From: CAIYTF01 sp963664845
GTDB lineage: Bacteria > Bacteroidota > Ignavibacteria > Ignavibacteriales > Ignavibacteriaceae
Assembly (NCBI GenBank): GCA_963664845.1
Contig: OY761615.1
Coordinates: 3,534,001-3,598,000, forward strand
DNA length: 64,000 nucleotides
Direction: 5' to 3'
A program made the position numbers and the translations under genes. Of the stretch, positions 41,584 through 50,829 are shown in pieces. The first letter of the stretch is position 1. Every line of letters begins with the position of its first letter. The notes under the pieces are model-generated. The model did no database searches. It was not told the DNA's origin and saw nothing but the letters and a program-made list of their open reading frames with translations.

Positions 41584-44500
41584 TTAAGCCTTTACGGCAA
41601 TTCTTCTTTTACGGTAAATAGCACCCGTTGCCAGACCAAGGAGCGCAAGCAGACCAAGAATATACCCCGTGCTCAAAGGAAATGGCCTGGTATAGTTTGA
41701 GGGCAGCATTCCCGTATTGCCAACAAGAACAAATCCCGACCAGTAATACGGATTGGAAGAAACACTGGCAATAAAACTTAGCTTTGCCTCCCGGAGCGCA
41801 TCTGCTTTTGATTTCCCGGAACGCAGTGAAGCATAGAAGAGTTTCATAAACTCAGCGGTATAGTGGTCGTTCACTTCCCACATCGAAACAACTACGCTTG
41901 CTGCCCCTGCATCAAGAAATGCTTTCGTCATACCAACAACACCTTCGGATGCTTCATGAATGCCTTCACCTGAATTGCAGGAGCTTAAGGCAACCAGATC
42001 AGCATGCAAATTCATCTGAGCCACTTCGCCTGCTTCCAAAATTCCATCATTCAGCGTGTCATTTATGGAAGAAAAAAAGATTGCCGGTTGTTTTCCTATC
42101 AGCCATGAATGGGTTGACAAGTGGATAATCCCGCTTTTCCCCGCAGAAAGTTTGAAGTTCGTTTCGGTTGCATTTCTCCCATTATAAAAAGATACGTTGC
42201 TGAAGTTATCCCGGATAGACTCGATTTCATCCTCTGAATATTTAAGCGGATAAAGTGTCAGGTTTCTGGGCATACCGGGTGTTTCATCAAAAAGGCCTCT
42301 GCGTTCAGCGAATAAGCCAACATTTGTGCCGAAGGACGGATTACCCATAATGAGTGCATTTGCGGTTTCTTTTCTATCCCGCTGCATCAACCTGGTGTAT
42401 ATTTCTGCTGAAGGAGCTGAAGACAGAGTATAGTGATTGACCAGATAATCCACTCCGGCATATTTATAGGGGCTCTCATTTGTATCAAATGATTTTACCA
42501 GCAGCTCCAAAGGGAATGAATAAAACTCTTCCGATGGGACAAAAACTATTTCCGCATTTTCCGGAATTAGGGCAAAAGCCGGTTTGAAGAACTTTTCATA
42601 TAACTGATTTGCCTTCCCCGCATGAAACGCGAACAGATCGGAATTGATCTGCACTTGCTTTTTCGTGTCTTTGGCAAAACGCAGGCTCACCTGCGAAAGA
42701 AGATCCTTTGCTTCCTGTTTGCCTGCAGGAACATCGATGGCGGCAAAACCTTTTTGGGAAACTATAAAAAACCAGCTTTTTGTTTCCTGTGTGAACAGTG
42801 AGACAATATAGCTGTGATCATCCAATTTTGTTTGAAGAGCTGCCAGATAGGATTTGGGCGATTGGATATATCCTGCATCCTGAAAAAAACCCGAAAGCTG
42901 GCCTTTTAATTCCAACGCGTGCCGTTGACTGAGCAGTGAATCAACCTGCACCCGTGTATAGAGCCCGCTTTCAATCATCCAACCGAGTTCCTGATATTTT
43001 TCAAAATCATCCTTTGAAAAGTTTGCATTCTCAAACGCTTTTTCATTAATAGCGTAAAATGAATTTTTTGCACGTGCATGGTCAAGAATGGTGAACGCGG
43101 TTTCGTACTTGCCTTGTTCGATAAAATAATCGATTACCTTTCTATACAGGTCATACACGGCTGCTCTCCGGGAAATGTGAAGCTTCTGATAAGAAAGCAA
43201 ACTTGAAGCTACGTTTTCCAATAAACTGGTTGCGGCTATATAGGCTGCTGAGGCTTTTTCCGCATCGTTAATTTTCCGGTAATAATTTGCCGATTCAAAA
43301 AGAAAATTTGCTTTCGTTTCCGGATGTGTGCACTGTCCAAAAATCCGTTCACCTGCAGCAATAAATTTTCCGCAGCTCAAAAAATTATGCGTTTCCGTTG
43401 CGTAACTTAAATTGGCTGTGTAGTAGGAGATTTGCTCACTGACTGACATAGAGGAGAGGGATTTTCCTGCGGCACTGAGACAGACCGCGGCTTCTCGTAA
43501 TTTTCCGTTTTCAATTTGTAAGCCGGCAATGTCCAAAAGTATCCTGTATCTGTCAGCAGCAAGTCCATATTGTTCTGCAATTTTTTGTGCCTTAACAAGA
43601 TAGGCCAATGCCTGTGGCAGGGAATCCAGTCCGTAATACGATAATCCGGTTTGCCTGTAGAGCTTGGCGATATCCTGAGGCGAATTCGCTTCACTTTCTG
43701 CTCTGGACAGGGATTCATTGCATATCTGAACTGAAGCCTGATATCTGCCTACGCTGTAGCTTAGTGCACTGAGGCTTAGGTTGACCGCTGAACGCAGGTC
43801 ATACATTTTGGCGCTCTGCAGGAGGGCTTGTGCCTTTTCATATAGTTTTATCGCCTCGGTATAGTTCCCGGTATTTGTATAAACATCTCCAAGCCCTATT
43901 GAGTTAAGGCAATATGCGCGGGGCGAATTCTGTGAAAGATTCTGTCCTTTTTCAAATGATGATTTTGCAGCAGGCAAATCCCCGATGGTCATATAAATAT
44001 TGCCAATGTTTGCATAAAGCAGTGATAGCCTGAAACGGTTGTTTATCAGTGAAAAATACTTCAGCGCGTTTTTATATTCGGCAAGTGCACCGGAAATTTC
44101 GTTGGCGTATGAATAAGATACACCAAGTTCGCCGCTGGCCAGACCGCTGCCAAATGGATCGTTGATCTTTTGTGCCTTTGCTTCTGCCGATCGGTAAAGG
44201 TTCCTTGCTGAAGTTAAATCTCCTTCCTGATCCTTGAGTATCCCAAGGTTCACCAACGCACGGGATTCATAATTCACCAGCTGGGCTTTTTGTGCAAGCG
44301 CAAGTGCATCAGAATAAAACGCTTTTGCTTTGGGAAAATCCGCCTGATAATACGCGGCCAATCCGCGTAAAAGCAGTGATTCCGTATAGGTTGACTGTGT
44401 CAATTCAATATTTGTTTTATACCTGCTTAATATTTTTGCCGCCTGATCCATCTTCCCAATGTTAATATAGCAAGTGACCAAACGAAGTGCGGCTGCGGCC

Positions 44501-45072
44501 GAAGTGGAATCATGTTGCAGATATTTTTCATAAAACACTGAAGCTGAGTCGAAGCGGGAAGCTGCCTGGTGAACAGCGCCGCGGAAATATAGCATTTGCT
44601 GCGCTGCGTTTCCGTTTCCATTTGCAAGGACAAGCTTTTCAACACTGCTGGAGTTGCCGGTTGCCGATGCGGCAAAAACCAACTCATCATAATACTCATG
44701 CAACACAAGAGTTGGAGAAAATGCCTCGGTCAGTTTGTGGTACATACCTGCATAATCAGACTGACGGCGAAGCTGTACCGATTCCAAAACAATTTTCTCA
44801 ACAGAAGCTTCGGGAAACTGCGCAATTTGAGTCTTTATACTGTCAGAGGAAAACTGCTGTGCTGTGAGTTGGGTATACAGTTTGTGGAACTTCAGAGCTG
44901 CTTCAGGATCCGTGGCATTACTGCTTTGTGTAGCAGGAGAAATAGTATGCTCTCGGGGAGAATTCGCCAGATGGGTTTTCTGTATAAAATAGAAGGTAAC
45001 AATCACTGCAGCAATACTGCTGAGCGATATAAGAATTATACGCGGGAGAACAGCCATCAAATACTTCCGCAT
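41584..45072 (-). CDS. TPR-CHAT protein: membrane-anchored caspase-like peptidase candidate
   Basis: An 1162-residue protein. A transmembrane helix (about 10-30, IILISLSSIAAVIVTFYFI) preceded by R/K residues places the next part outside the cytoplasm. Residues ~80-630 are tandem TPRs (e.g. AAALRLVTCYINIGKMDQA, LSLLYANIGNIYMTIGDLPA). The C-terminal ~300 residues are a CHAT domain with the catalytic dyad His988 (IIHLSTHSW) and Cys1032 (LVALSSCNSGEG), and the chain closes with a second helix (~1135-1153) and a KRR tail. CHAT domains are caspase-like cysteine peptidases. It is the last gene of an operon with an ECF sigma factor, a membrane anti-sigma factor and a small protein; its RBS (GAGG) lies in the last codons of that small gene. 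Confidence 0.88.
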   Translation of the reverse strand: MRKYLMAVLPRIILISLSSIAAVIVTFYFIQKTHLANSPREHTISPATQSSNATDPEAALKFHKLYTQLTAQQFSSDSIKTQIAQFPEASVEKIVLESVQLRRQSDYAGMYHKLTEAFSPTLVLHEYYDELVFAASATGNSSSVEKLVLANGNGNAAQQMLYFRGAVHQAASRFDSASVFYEKYLQHDSTSAAAALRLVTCYINIGKMDQAAKILSRYKTNIELTQSTYTESLLLRGLAAYYQADFPKAKAFYSDALALAQKAQLVNYESRALVNLGILKDQEGDLTSARNLYRSAEAKAQKINDPFGSGLASGELGVSYSYANEISGALAEYKNALKYFSLINNRFRLSLLYANIGNIYMTIGDLPAAKSSFEKGQNLSQNSPRAYCLNSIGLGDVYTNTGNYTEAIKLYEKAQALLQSAKMYDLRSAVNLSLSALSYSVGRYQASVQICNESLSRAESEANSPQDIAKLYRQTGLSYYGLDSLPQALAYLVKAQKIAEQYGLAADRYRILLDIAGLQIENGKLREAAVCLSAAGKSLSSMSVSEQISYYTANLSYATETHNFLSCGKFIAAGERIFGQCTHPETKANFLFESANYYRKINDAEKASAAYIAATSLLENVASSLLSYQKLHISRRAAVYDLYRKVIDYFIEQGKYETAFTILDHARAKNSFYAINEKAFENANFSKDDFEKYQELGWMIESGLYTRVQVDSLLSQRHALELKGQLSGFFQDAGYIQSPKSYLAALQTKLDDHSYIVSLFTQETKSWFFIVSQKGFAAIDVPAGKQEAKDLLSQVSLRFAKDTKKQVQINSDLFAFHAGKANQLYEKFFKPAFALIPENAEIVFVPSEEFYSFPLELLVKSFDTNESPYKYAGVDYLVNHYTLSSAPSAEIYTRLMQRDRKETANALIMGNPSFGTNVGLFAERRGLFDETPGMPRNLTLYPLKYSEDEIESIRDNFSNVSFYNGRNATETNFKLSAGKSGIIHLSTHSWLIGKQPAIFFSSINDTLNDGILEAGEVAQMNLHADLVALSSCNSGEGIHEASEGVVGMTKAFLDAGAASVVVSMWEVNDHYTAEFMKLFYASLRSGKSKADALREAKLSFIASVSSNPYYWSGFVLVGNTGMLPSNYTRPFPLSTGYILGLLALLGLATGAIYRKRRIAVKA

Positions 45073-45076
45073 TTGG

Positions 45077-45277
45077 CTATAACCTCGCTGCGATATTTTT
45101 AGAGGGAGCTAAAGAAATGGTCAGGCAGATTTCTGAAACTGCGGAACCGCTGATGCTTTGCAGGTCAACGCGATTCCCAATTGGATTTTTTGAATACATA
45201 CGATCATTCCCATACCTGTCTGTGTAGTATACTTCCGGGGTTGTTTCAGATATGTTCAATAAGTTGTTTGGATTCAT
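45077..45277 (-). CDS. 66-residue protein of unknown function inside the sigma/CHAT operon
   Basis: The frame begins inside the last 32 bp of the anti-sigma gene and stops 4 bp before the TPR-CHAT start codon. An AAAGGAG motif lies 9 bases ahead of its ATG, and the RBS of the TPR-CHAT gene is contained in its last codons, the compact arrangement of a real operon gene. The protein is soluble, Ser/Asn-rich and has a short hydrophobic patch (SEICLTISLAP) but no signal peptide or helix long enough to span a membrane. I do not recognise it. It could regulate or be a substrate of the CHAT protein. Confidence 0.5.
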   Translation of the reverse strand: MNPNNLLNISETTPEVYYTDRYGNDRMYSKNPIGNRVDLQSISGSAVSEICLTISLAPSKNIAARL

Positions 45278-46112
45278 CCATCATCGCTCCTTTTTCATCA
45301 ATCACCTTTCTGAGAAGCTGCTTTGCCTCATCCATTTGCCCGAGCAAAATGGATGCTTTGGCTGCATAAAAGGCTGCATCCAGCGAGATGTTCTGCAACT
45401 GAGGATTGTCATTCAGTGCAATGCACTTCAGGAGGTGATCTTTGGCTTTGGCCAAATAGTCTGCACGATAGTTGGGAATAATCAGTGCCACGTGACCCTG
45501 TGATGCATGGAGATACGTTAATCCAAGAAGGTAATTCGAATAAAAGGCATTCTGCCTGTCAGCTTTGGTGTAGCTCTCAAGAAGTGCGATGGCACTTTCA
45601 TATTTTTTATTCTGTATCTGGAATTGCGCTTCCTGCAATTGAGGATTATCCAATCCACGGGTAATGGAGAGCGTTTGCAGCGATTTAAGATTGCCAAGTG
45701 TATACCGTTTGGGAAGAAACACTTCAGGAAACAGGTTCAGTCCCGAATAAAAAAGTCCGAATACCAATACTGCTGCTGCAGCATAACGGAACGCGGGCAA
45801 ATAGAATATCGCTGTTTTTCCTTTTTTCTTCCCGCTGGTAATCGGTTTATCGCTGAGTCGGCTTTCCAGATAAACATCTAAGAGTTCTGTTTCACCCTGC
45901 AATTCGTTGAATGTTTTCATGCAAACGGCACAGATTGCCAGGTGGTCATCAATTTTCGTACGCCTGGCGTCATCAATCGTACCAAGCGCCATCTCCGCTA
46001 ACTCTTCAGCAGTCGGATGCCCCTGCGCCAGAATGGCGGTCAAAATTGCTTTTTCGTCCGGATTTAATTCGGAGAAATTATCTGGTTCGTTCATGTTACT
46101 CTGTGTATCCAT
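45246..46112 (-). CDS. Membrane anti-sigma factor with zinc-finger head and extracytoplasmic TPR domain
   Basis: A 288-residue protein. The cytoplasmic N-terminus carries a zinc-binding anti-sigma (ZAS) motif His57-x3-Cys61-x2-Cys64 (DDHLAICAVCMKTF). One transmembrane helix lies at ~104-124 after a KKKGK stretch (inside-positive). The rest (~150-288) is helical with TPR-like repeats (ESAIALLESYTKADRQNAFY; LGLTYLHAS; DAAFYAAKASILLGQMDEA) and should be in the periplasm. It starts 84 bp after the sigma gene and should hold that sigma factor at the membrane. The periplasmic TPR part could receive the inducing signal or be cut by a peptidase. Confidence 0.8.
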   Translation of the reverse strand: MDTQSNMNEPDNFSELNPDEKAILTAILAQGHPTAEELAEMALGTIDDARRTKIDDHLAICAVCMKTFNELQGETELLDVYLESRLSDKPITSGKKKGKTAIFYLPAFRYAAAAVLVFGLFYSGLNLFPEVFLPKRYTLGNLKSLQTLSITRGLDNPQLQEAQFQIQNKKYESAIALLESYTKADRQNAFYSNYLLGLTYLHASQGHVALIIPNYRADYLAKAKDHLLKCIALNDNPQLQNISLDAAFYAAKASILLGQMDEAKQLLRKVIDEKGAMMDESKQLIEHI

Positions 46113-46196
46113 TTTTCAAATGTTAACCAATTTTTTTGGTCGTTTTAATAATTAGTCAAGCTATTTTTACAATAGTGACAAACAAAATGAAAGTAT

Positions 46197-46760
46197 CTAA
46201 TCCTTCATGGTTTTTTGCAGTTCTTCAATTGTCCGGTAATAGATCTTTTTCACGGCATCTATGGATTTATTGATGTTATCTGCTATGTCCGGAAAAGAGA
46301 GATCGTCAAATATTCTCATTTTGAGAACAACCTGTTTCTCCTCCGAAAGCTCTTTAAGGGCGTTCATGATCATTTGCACATCGAACGAAGAACCGTGGTC
46401 TTCCGATACTCTGCGCTTTTTGAGCGTTTGGTCGATATCGTAGAATTTATGGGCCTTATTCTTTTTGTAATAATTGATAAAATTCAGGAAAAGTACCCTG
46501 CGGAGCCAGTTCTCCAGATTATCGATCTCTTTAAATTGATTTTGGAAGGCGATATAAGCATTTTGGGCCAAATCCTCGGCGTCTTCCATGGACTGTATCT
46601 TCCCAAGGCGATATTTTGACTGAAAATAGCCCAAGGCCAAATTCAGCACTATTTGGGCCAGTTTTCCAAATGCTGTGCTATCCCCCGCCTTGCTTTGGGT
46701 CACAAGGGTGTCCAAATCAGTGCGCTTGAAGGTCTGGTAGGATAAGTTTTCCAAATTCAA
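46197..46760 (-). CDS. ECF-family RNA polymerase sigma factor
   Basis: A 187-residue sigma factor of the group IV (extracytoplasmic function) type. Region 2 is at ~15-105 (DSTAFGKLAQI ... AEDLAQNAYIAFQNQF ... NLENWLRRVLFLNFINYYKK), region 4 at ~125-183 (LKELSEEKQVVLKMRIFDDLSFPDIAD, then KSIDAVKKIYYRTIEELQK as recognition helix). It is the first gene of the sigma / anti-sigma / 66-residue / TPR-CHAT operon and diverges from a type-IX-secreted protein gene 47 bp away, so the two promoters share one short region and the secreted protein could be in the sigma regulon. Confidence 0.9.
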   Translation of the reverse strand: MNLENLSYQTFKRTDLDTLVTQSKAGDSTAFGKLAQIVLNLALGYFQSKYRLGKIQSMEDAEDLAQNAYIAFQNQFKEIDNLENWLRRVLFLNFINYYKKNKAHKFYDIDQTLKKRRVSEDHGSSFDVQMIMNALKELSEEKQVVLKMRIFDDLSFPDIADNINKSIDAVKKIYYRTIEELQKTMKD

Positions 46761-46807
46761 TGTTTGTATGTCACTATTAATTAATTTATTTTACTAATTA
46801 CTAAGAT

Positions 46808-48421
46808 ATGAAATCGCAAAATATAATAAGAATTGAATTTTTGTTTGTGCTCTCATTTTTTCTGTGTATCGGCGATAGTCTGGTGGCACAGCCCCAGCTT
46901 GTTGTCCTTCCCAAGGAGATACATTTCAAAAGTCAATTCTCAAAATATACGCGCATTACCTTTCTGAACACCGGTAACCAGAATCTTAGTATTGATAGTA
47001 TCCGATATGGGTACGATCGGTACTTTTTCCGGTTTGATAAAGGTTCGGGTTATACCCCTCAGATCGCCCCGCATGACAGCCTGTTCATGGATTGTTATTT
47101 GTTGTCTTCCGCTATGATTTCACTGAAAGACATCAATGACTCCATGATGATCTATACCAGTCCGCCGTTTAAGGTGTATAAGGTTAAAATCCATGTAGAT
47201 TTTTTTGAGAACGAGTATAACATGGGCACAATTCAGGGGTATGTGAATCAGGGTATTTCACCAGGCGGGATGAGGGCCTCCGTGTATTTCTTTTTCAATG
47301 GCAAATACCTGATCGATAGTGTCAGAACTGACCCTTCCGGATTTTTTAGCAGGGAGCTTCCCCGGGGTGATTATATCGTTGGCGCTATGTCAGATTCAAG
47401 TTATTTGACTTTTTCACCGTCTACCACCAATATTTTGAAGTCACCCATAGCACGGGTACGCAGGGATTCTACTACTTCATTGAATATTAAACTTGTTAAA
47501 TTTTTCAACAGTGGACTTTCTTTTGGCGGTTCAGTCACCGATTCAGTAAGCAATTTACCGGTTAAAAAAGGCGTCGTCATTGTTAAATCAGGCACGCATA
47601 CTCCGGGGGTTTCTTCCAAAATAAGTATTGCTGACACCTTAGACGCGCTTACCTTTTTTATTTCTCCGCGTGGCGATTATTTGGCAAACCGGTTGCCTTC
47701 CCAATCCTATTACTATGCACAAGCTTTGTCGGACTATTTTTTACCGAGCTATTACAGTGCAAAAAACACTCCCGTTCTGTTTTGGCAAAAGGCTGACTCA
47801 GTGCAGGTAACTGCAACACACAGCAATATTAACATCAGCATGGTCCGGGACTCTTCTTATGGAGCAGGTATCATGAGTGGAACAATTACCGCAAACAAAA
47901 GCACGGCAGCAAATGTTCCCGGTGCAATTGTCTATGCTAAATCCAAAGCAAACGGGCATATATACCTTGCGGGAAACTCTTCGTCCTCCGGCGAATTTAA
48001 TCTGTATGAAATTCCCTTTGGTTCATATACGTTGATTGTGCAGCGATTTGGCTATCCGGATATGGAGTCTTCTTCATTCACCATCGATAGCCTCAATCCG
48101 AAACGTGAACATATTTCGATTTTTAACGCTACTGATATCGAAGTAACTAAGGTTGAAAAGTCTTATTTGCTGTTGCAGAACTATCCCAATCCGTTCAACC
48201 CTGCCACCATGGTTGCCTGGTCAATTCCCTATGCAAGCGATGTTGAAGTGACCGTTTATTCTTCCCTTGGGCAGAAAGTTGCCGACCTCTACCGCGGATA
48301 CCAGAGCGCGGGCTCATATCAAATGCAGTTCAACGTCAGGAATACGGCTTCAGGAGTCTATTTTATTAAACTCACCACAAACCGCGAACAGAAGATAATT
48401 AAGGCGCTGGCTCTTAAATAA
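46808..48421 (+). CDS. Secreted carboxypeptidase-regulatory-like repeat protein with type IX sorting domain
   Basis: A 537-residue protein with a signal peptide (FLFVLSFFLCIGDSLVAQ). The mature chain begins with an Ig-like ASPM/SPD-2-Hydin-type domain (ITFLNTGNQNLSIDSIRYG), followed by several carboxypeptidase-regulatory-like or CNA-B-like beta-sandwiches (GTIQGYVNQGISPGGMRAS; FGGSVTDSVSNLPVKKGVV; MSGTITANKSTAANVPGAIV), and ends in the type IX sorting domain (LQNYPNPFNPATMV ... ASGVYFIKLTTN). No enzyme motif is seen; an adhesive or structural surface protein is likely. It is divergent from, and 47 bp from, the ECF sigma factor. Confidence 0.7.
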   Translation: MKSQNIIRIEFLFVLSFFLCIGDSLVAQPQLVVLPKEIHFKSQFSKYTRITFLNTGNQNLSIDSIRYGYDRYFFRFDKGSGYTPQIAPHDSLFMDCYLLSSAMISLKDINDSMMIYTSPPFKVYKVKIHVDFFENEYNMGTIQGYVNQGISPGGMRASVYFFFNGKYLIDSVRTDPSGFFSRELPRGDYIVGAMSDSSYLTFSPSTTNILKSPIARVRRDSTTSLNIKLVKFFNSGLSFGGSVTDSVSNLPVKKGVVIVKSGTHTPGVSSKISIADTLDALTFFISPRGDYLANRLPSQSYYYAQALSDYFLPSYYSAKNTPVLFWQKADSVQVTATHSNINISMVRDSSYGAGIMSGTITANKSTAANVPGAIVYAKSKANGHIYLAGNSSSSGEFNLYEIPFGSYTLIVQRFGYPDMESSSFTIDSLNPKREHISIFNATDIEVTKVEKSYLLLQNYPNPFNPATMVAWSIPYASDVEVTVYSSLGQKVADLYRGYQSAGSYQMQFNVRNTASGVYFIKLTTNREQKIIKALALK

Positions 48422-48548
48422 TCATACGCATATCACTGAAATTCATTTCAGACCTTTGCCCCTATTTCTATTTAAAACAAACAGCTCTTTTGGATATCAT
48501 TACCCAATCCTTCTGAACAATGGTATCTATTTAACGAAATTCGTGAAG

Positions 48549-48596
48549 AATGTCATTCCTGCGAAAGTTGAGTGCAACCTGTCGGCAGACAGGCCG
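48549..48596. repeat. Decayed REP-like element
   Basis: gaatgtcattcctgcgaaagt resembles the left half of the palindromes at 24146 and 27491 but its right half is lost. Beside it cctgtc-ggca-gacagg forms a 6-bp stem (48578-48593). The rest of the 296-bp gap has no gene I can support. Confidence 0.4.
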
Positions 48597-48717
48597 AAAT
48601 ACCGCTTCGAGCGGGGCAAGGATCTGCATAATTCTAGACGTATGAGAACCGTTCCAATGATCGCCCAATTCCAATTTATTGTTTAAGTTGTCCCCATTGC
48701 CAACTTACCAAAGAATG

Positions 48718-50568
48718 TTATTTCCTCCATTGATATTCTATGCCTGCTTTAAGCCATCTTCCCGGCAAAGGTATTCCGCTGATATCCAACGATGCATCAT
48801 CAAATACATTAAGAGCTGCCAACGAAACATTGAACATTCGCCAATTAACCGATAGCTTGGCATCGCATATTATGTAACTGTCCAAATTGTACCGGTTTTC
48901 ATAGCGGACAATCCAGTTCATTATAAAGCCCAGAGGCAGTTCATGAGTTGCGTCCACTACCAGCTGATGTCGCAAAATGTCCAGAATATATTGTGATTGT
49001 TGTGCTGAGTTCGCTATATCGGATGAGAGCCAGGTATAACCAAATTTAAGCTTGTTAACAATGGAGTACCCCGCAACCGGGAGATTGCTCAAGGTCAGCC
49101 CCATGTCGAGTCCGGTGGTATTGATGTTCGTAATGTTCTGTGCATACCATGGCACAGTAGGGGAAGAGCGGACCCAGTCAATTAAGTTATGTCCATGCCG
49201 GGTGAAGCCGTTTAGATCGGCGGCAATGTTCCCGGATGTGAAATTGATGCCTGTTTCAAAAGTTACTGCCGTCTCCGGAACCAGAAGCGCGTTTCCTTTT
49301 TGCACGGGACTGCTGTAATAAAGTTCCGTGAAGGTGGGAACCCTGAATGCTTTTCCGGCAGAAGCATGCAGATTAATTGTCTGACTCAATTGATATACGA
49401 AATTGATGCCTGGAAACGTCTTGCCGCCATAGTCATTATAGTTATAAACAGAAACGCTTGCCAGCATTGTCAGGTCCTGTGTGGGCAATATAATCACTTC
49501 GCCGGTTACTCCTCCTTTTTTTCTCCTGTGATCGCCCAGATTGGTGCTCACAATATTATCGAAACTTAGCTCACCGCCAAGCACAAGCGAATACCCGGAA
49601 CCTGAATAAAATGAATTTAACTCAAGACCATACGCATCGGTACTGTGATCGTTCGTATAACCGGAGGGATTCTGATAATCCAAAAGATAGTGGTCTTTAT
49701 TGTTTCTCCAATAAAGTGATGGCGAAAGTGAGATTTCCCCCATGGTTAAATCAACTCCGGATGCCAGGAAAAAAGTTTTTGTTTTTTCCCATTGGTTAAG
49801 ATATTTGGGAGAGTAGAAACTGTTGGCGCCGAAGGCACGTTCTGTATAGCCGGCGGAAACGTTTGCGCTTCCTGAAGAAAAGGGAATGGAGGAGTGCGCA
49901 AATGCGGTTGTAATGGTAAAGTCTGTATTATGACGATAACCGTCAGATTTTGATCTTGAGAAGGAAATTAAATTGGACGTTTGTTCAAGTGGCGTCGAGA
50001 GGGAAGCGCCCCAGTTGTAATAACCAAATGAGCCGCCGGATGTGTTTATGGAGAACCCGGGCTTGTCACCCTTTTTGGTAATGATATTAATTACTCCCGA
50101 AACAGCATTGGGTCCGTAAATACTGGATGATTGTCCTTTAAGAATTTCAATTCGTTCCACATCGGTTGTGTTAATGGGCAGGTTCATATTATGATGTCCG
50201 GTTTGCGGATCGCTCATTTTCACTCCATCAAGCATTACCACCGTTTGCTCAAAGCTGCCTCCCATTATGCTTATGTCCGATTGCACGCCTTCTGGTCCGC
50301 GCTTCTTCACATCCAATCCGGATGTGTATGGAAATATATCCTGCAAAGTGGTCGCCGGTGCATTCGCAATTTCAGCCTTTGTTATGCTAATGACGTTTCT
50401 GGACAATTCACTCAATGACGAGAGTATCTTCGCTGATGTTATCACTACGGGCTCTTTATACAGAAAAGTAGTATCTTGCTTTTGTGCCTCAATAGCATTT
50501 GAAAGGGGGAACAGTAAGGCCAGAAATAGAGCCATGGCTCTGACTGCAGCAGAGTAATTTATTCTCAT
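48718..50568 (-). CDS. TonB-dependent outer-membrane receptor, BtuB-like
   Basis: A 616-residue receptor with a signal peptide (ALFLALLFPLSNAIEA). The TonB-box-like EPVVITSAK is followed by the plug domain (~50-165: TLQDIFPYTSGLDVKKRG, GGSFEQTVVMLDGVKMSDP, ERIEILKGQSSSIYGPNAVSGVINIITKK in parts) and a ~450-residue 22-strand barrel ending ...GIEYQWRK. The length, similar to E. coli BtuB (~600), and the compact barrel suggest vitamin B12, siderophore or small-oligosaccharide uptake, but I could not find a cobalamin riboswitch upstream, so the ligand is open. It is monocistronic. Confidence 0.85.
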   Translation of the reverse strand: MRINYSAAVRAMALFLALLFPLSNAIEAQKQDTTFLYKEPVVITSAKILSSLSELSRNVISITKAEIANAPATTLQDIFPYTSGLDVKKRGPEGVQSDISIMGGSFEQTVVMLDGVKMSDPQTGHHNMNLPINTTDVERIEILKGQSSSIYGPNAVSGVINIITKKGDKPGFSINTSGGSFGYYNWGASLSTPLEQTSNLISFSRSKSDGYRHNTDFTITTAFAHSSIPFSSGSANVSAGYTERAFGANSFYSPKYLNQWEKTKTFFLASGVDLTMGEISLSPSLYWRNNKDHYLLDYQNPSGYTNDHSTDAYGLELNSFYSGSGYSLVLGGELSFDNIVSTNLGDHRRKKGGVTGEVIILPTQDLTMLASVSVYNYNDYGGKTFPGINFVYQLSQTINLHASAGKAFRVPTFTELYYSSPVQKGNALLVPETAVTFETGINFTSGNIAADLNGFTRHGHNLIDWVRSSPTVPWYAQNITNINTTGLDMGLTLSNLPVAGYSIVNKLKFGYTWLSSDIANSAQQSQYILDILRHQLVVDATHELPLGFIMNWIVRYENRYNLDSYIICDAKLSVNWRMFNVSLAALNVFDDASLDISGIPLPGRWLKAGIEYQWRK

Positions 50569-50829
50569 GAGTTATAATATCTGATGGTGAATGGAAAATC
50601 AGTAACACACTATCCGGAAATGTATACCGGTAAGTAATCCCCGGTTTGCAGCTGTATCTGCTGAAAAGAGGAGTGCGATCGTTTACAATATCAGTTCGTA
50701 CAGTGATTGAGTCAGTATGTCTGCTCTTTGGGAACCGACCTTTCCGGAATCAATTCTGTCAATTGAGATGAACTGAAGTACTTTACTGGAGCTCTGTCTG
50801 TATCAGGTTCGCCAAACCGCGAACAAACA

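Noticed and set aside
44596..45102. 168-codon plus-strand frame opposite the TPR-CHAT start
   Set aside because: Antisense of the TPR-CHAT N-terminus; Cys/Arg-rich composition typical of a shadow frame.
48456..48686. 76-codon plus-strand frame after the secreted beta-sandwich protein
   Set aside because: It runs through the decayed REP-like repeat and palindrome, with no RBS and no domain.
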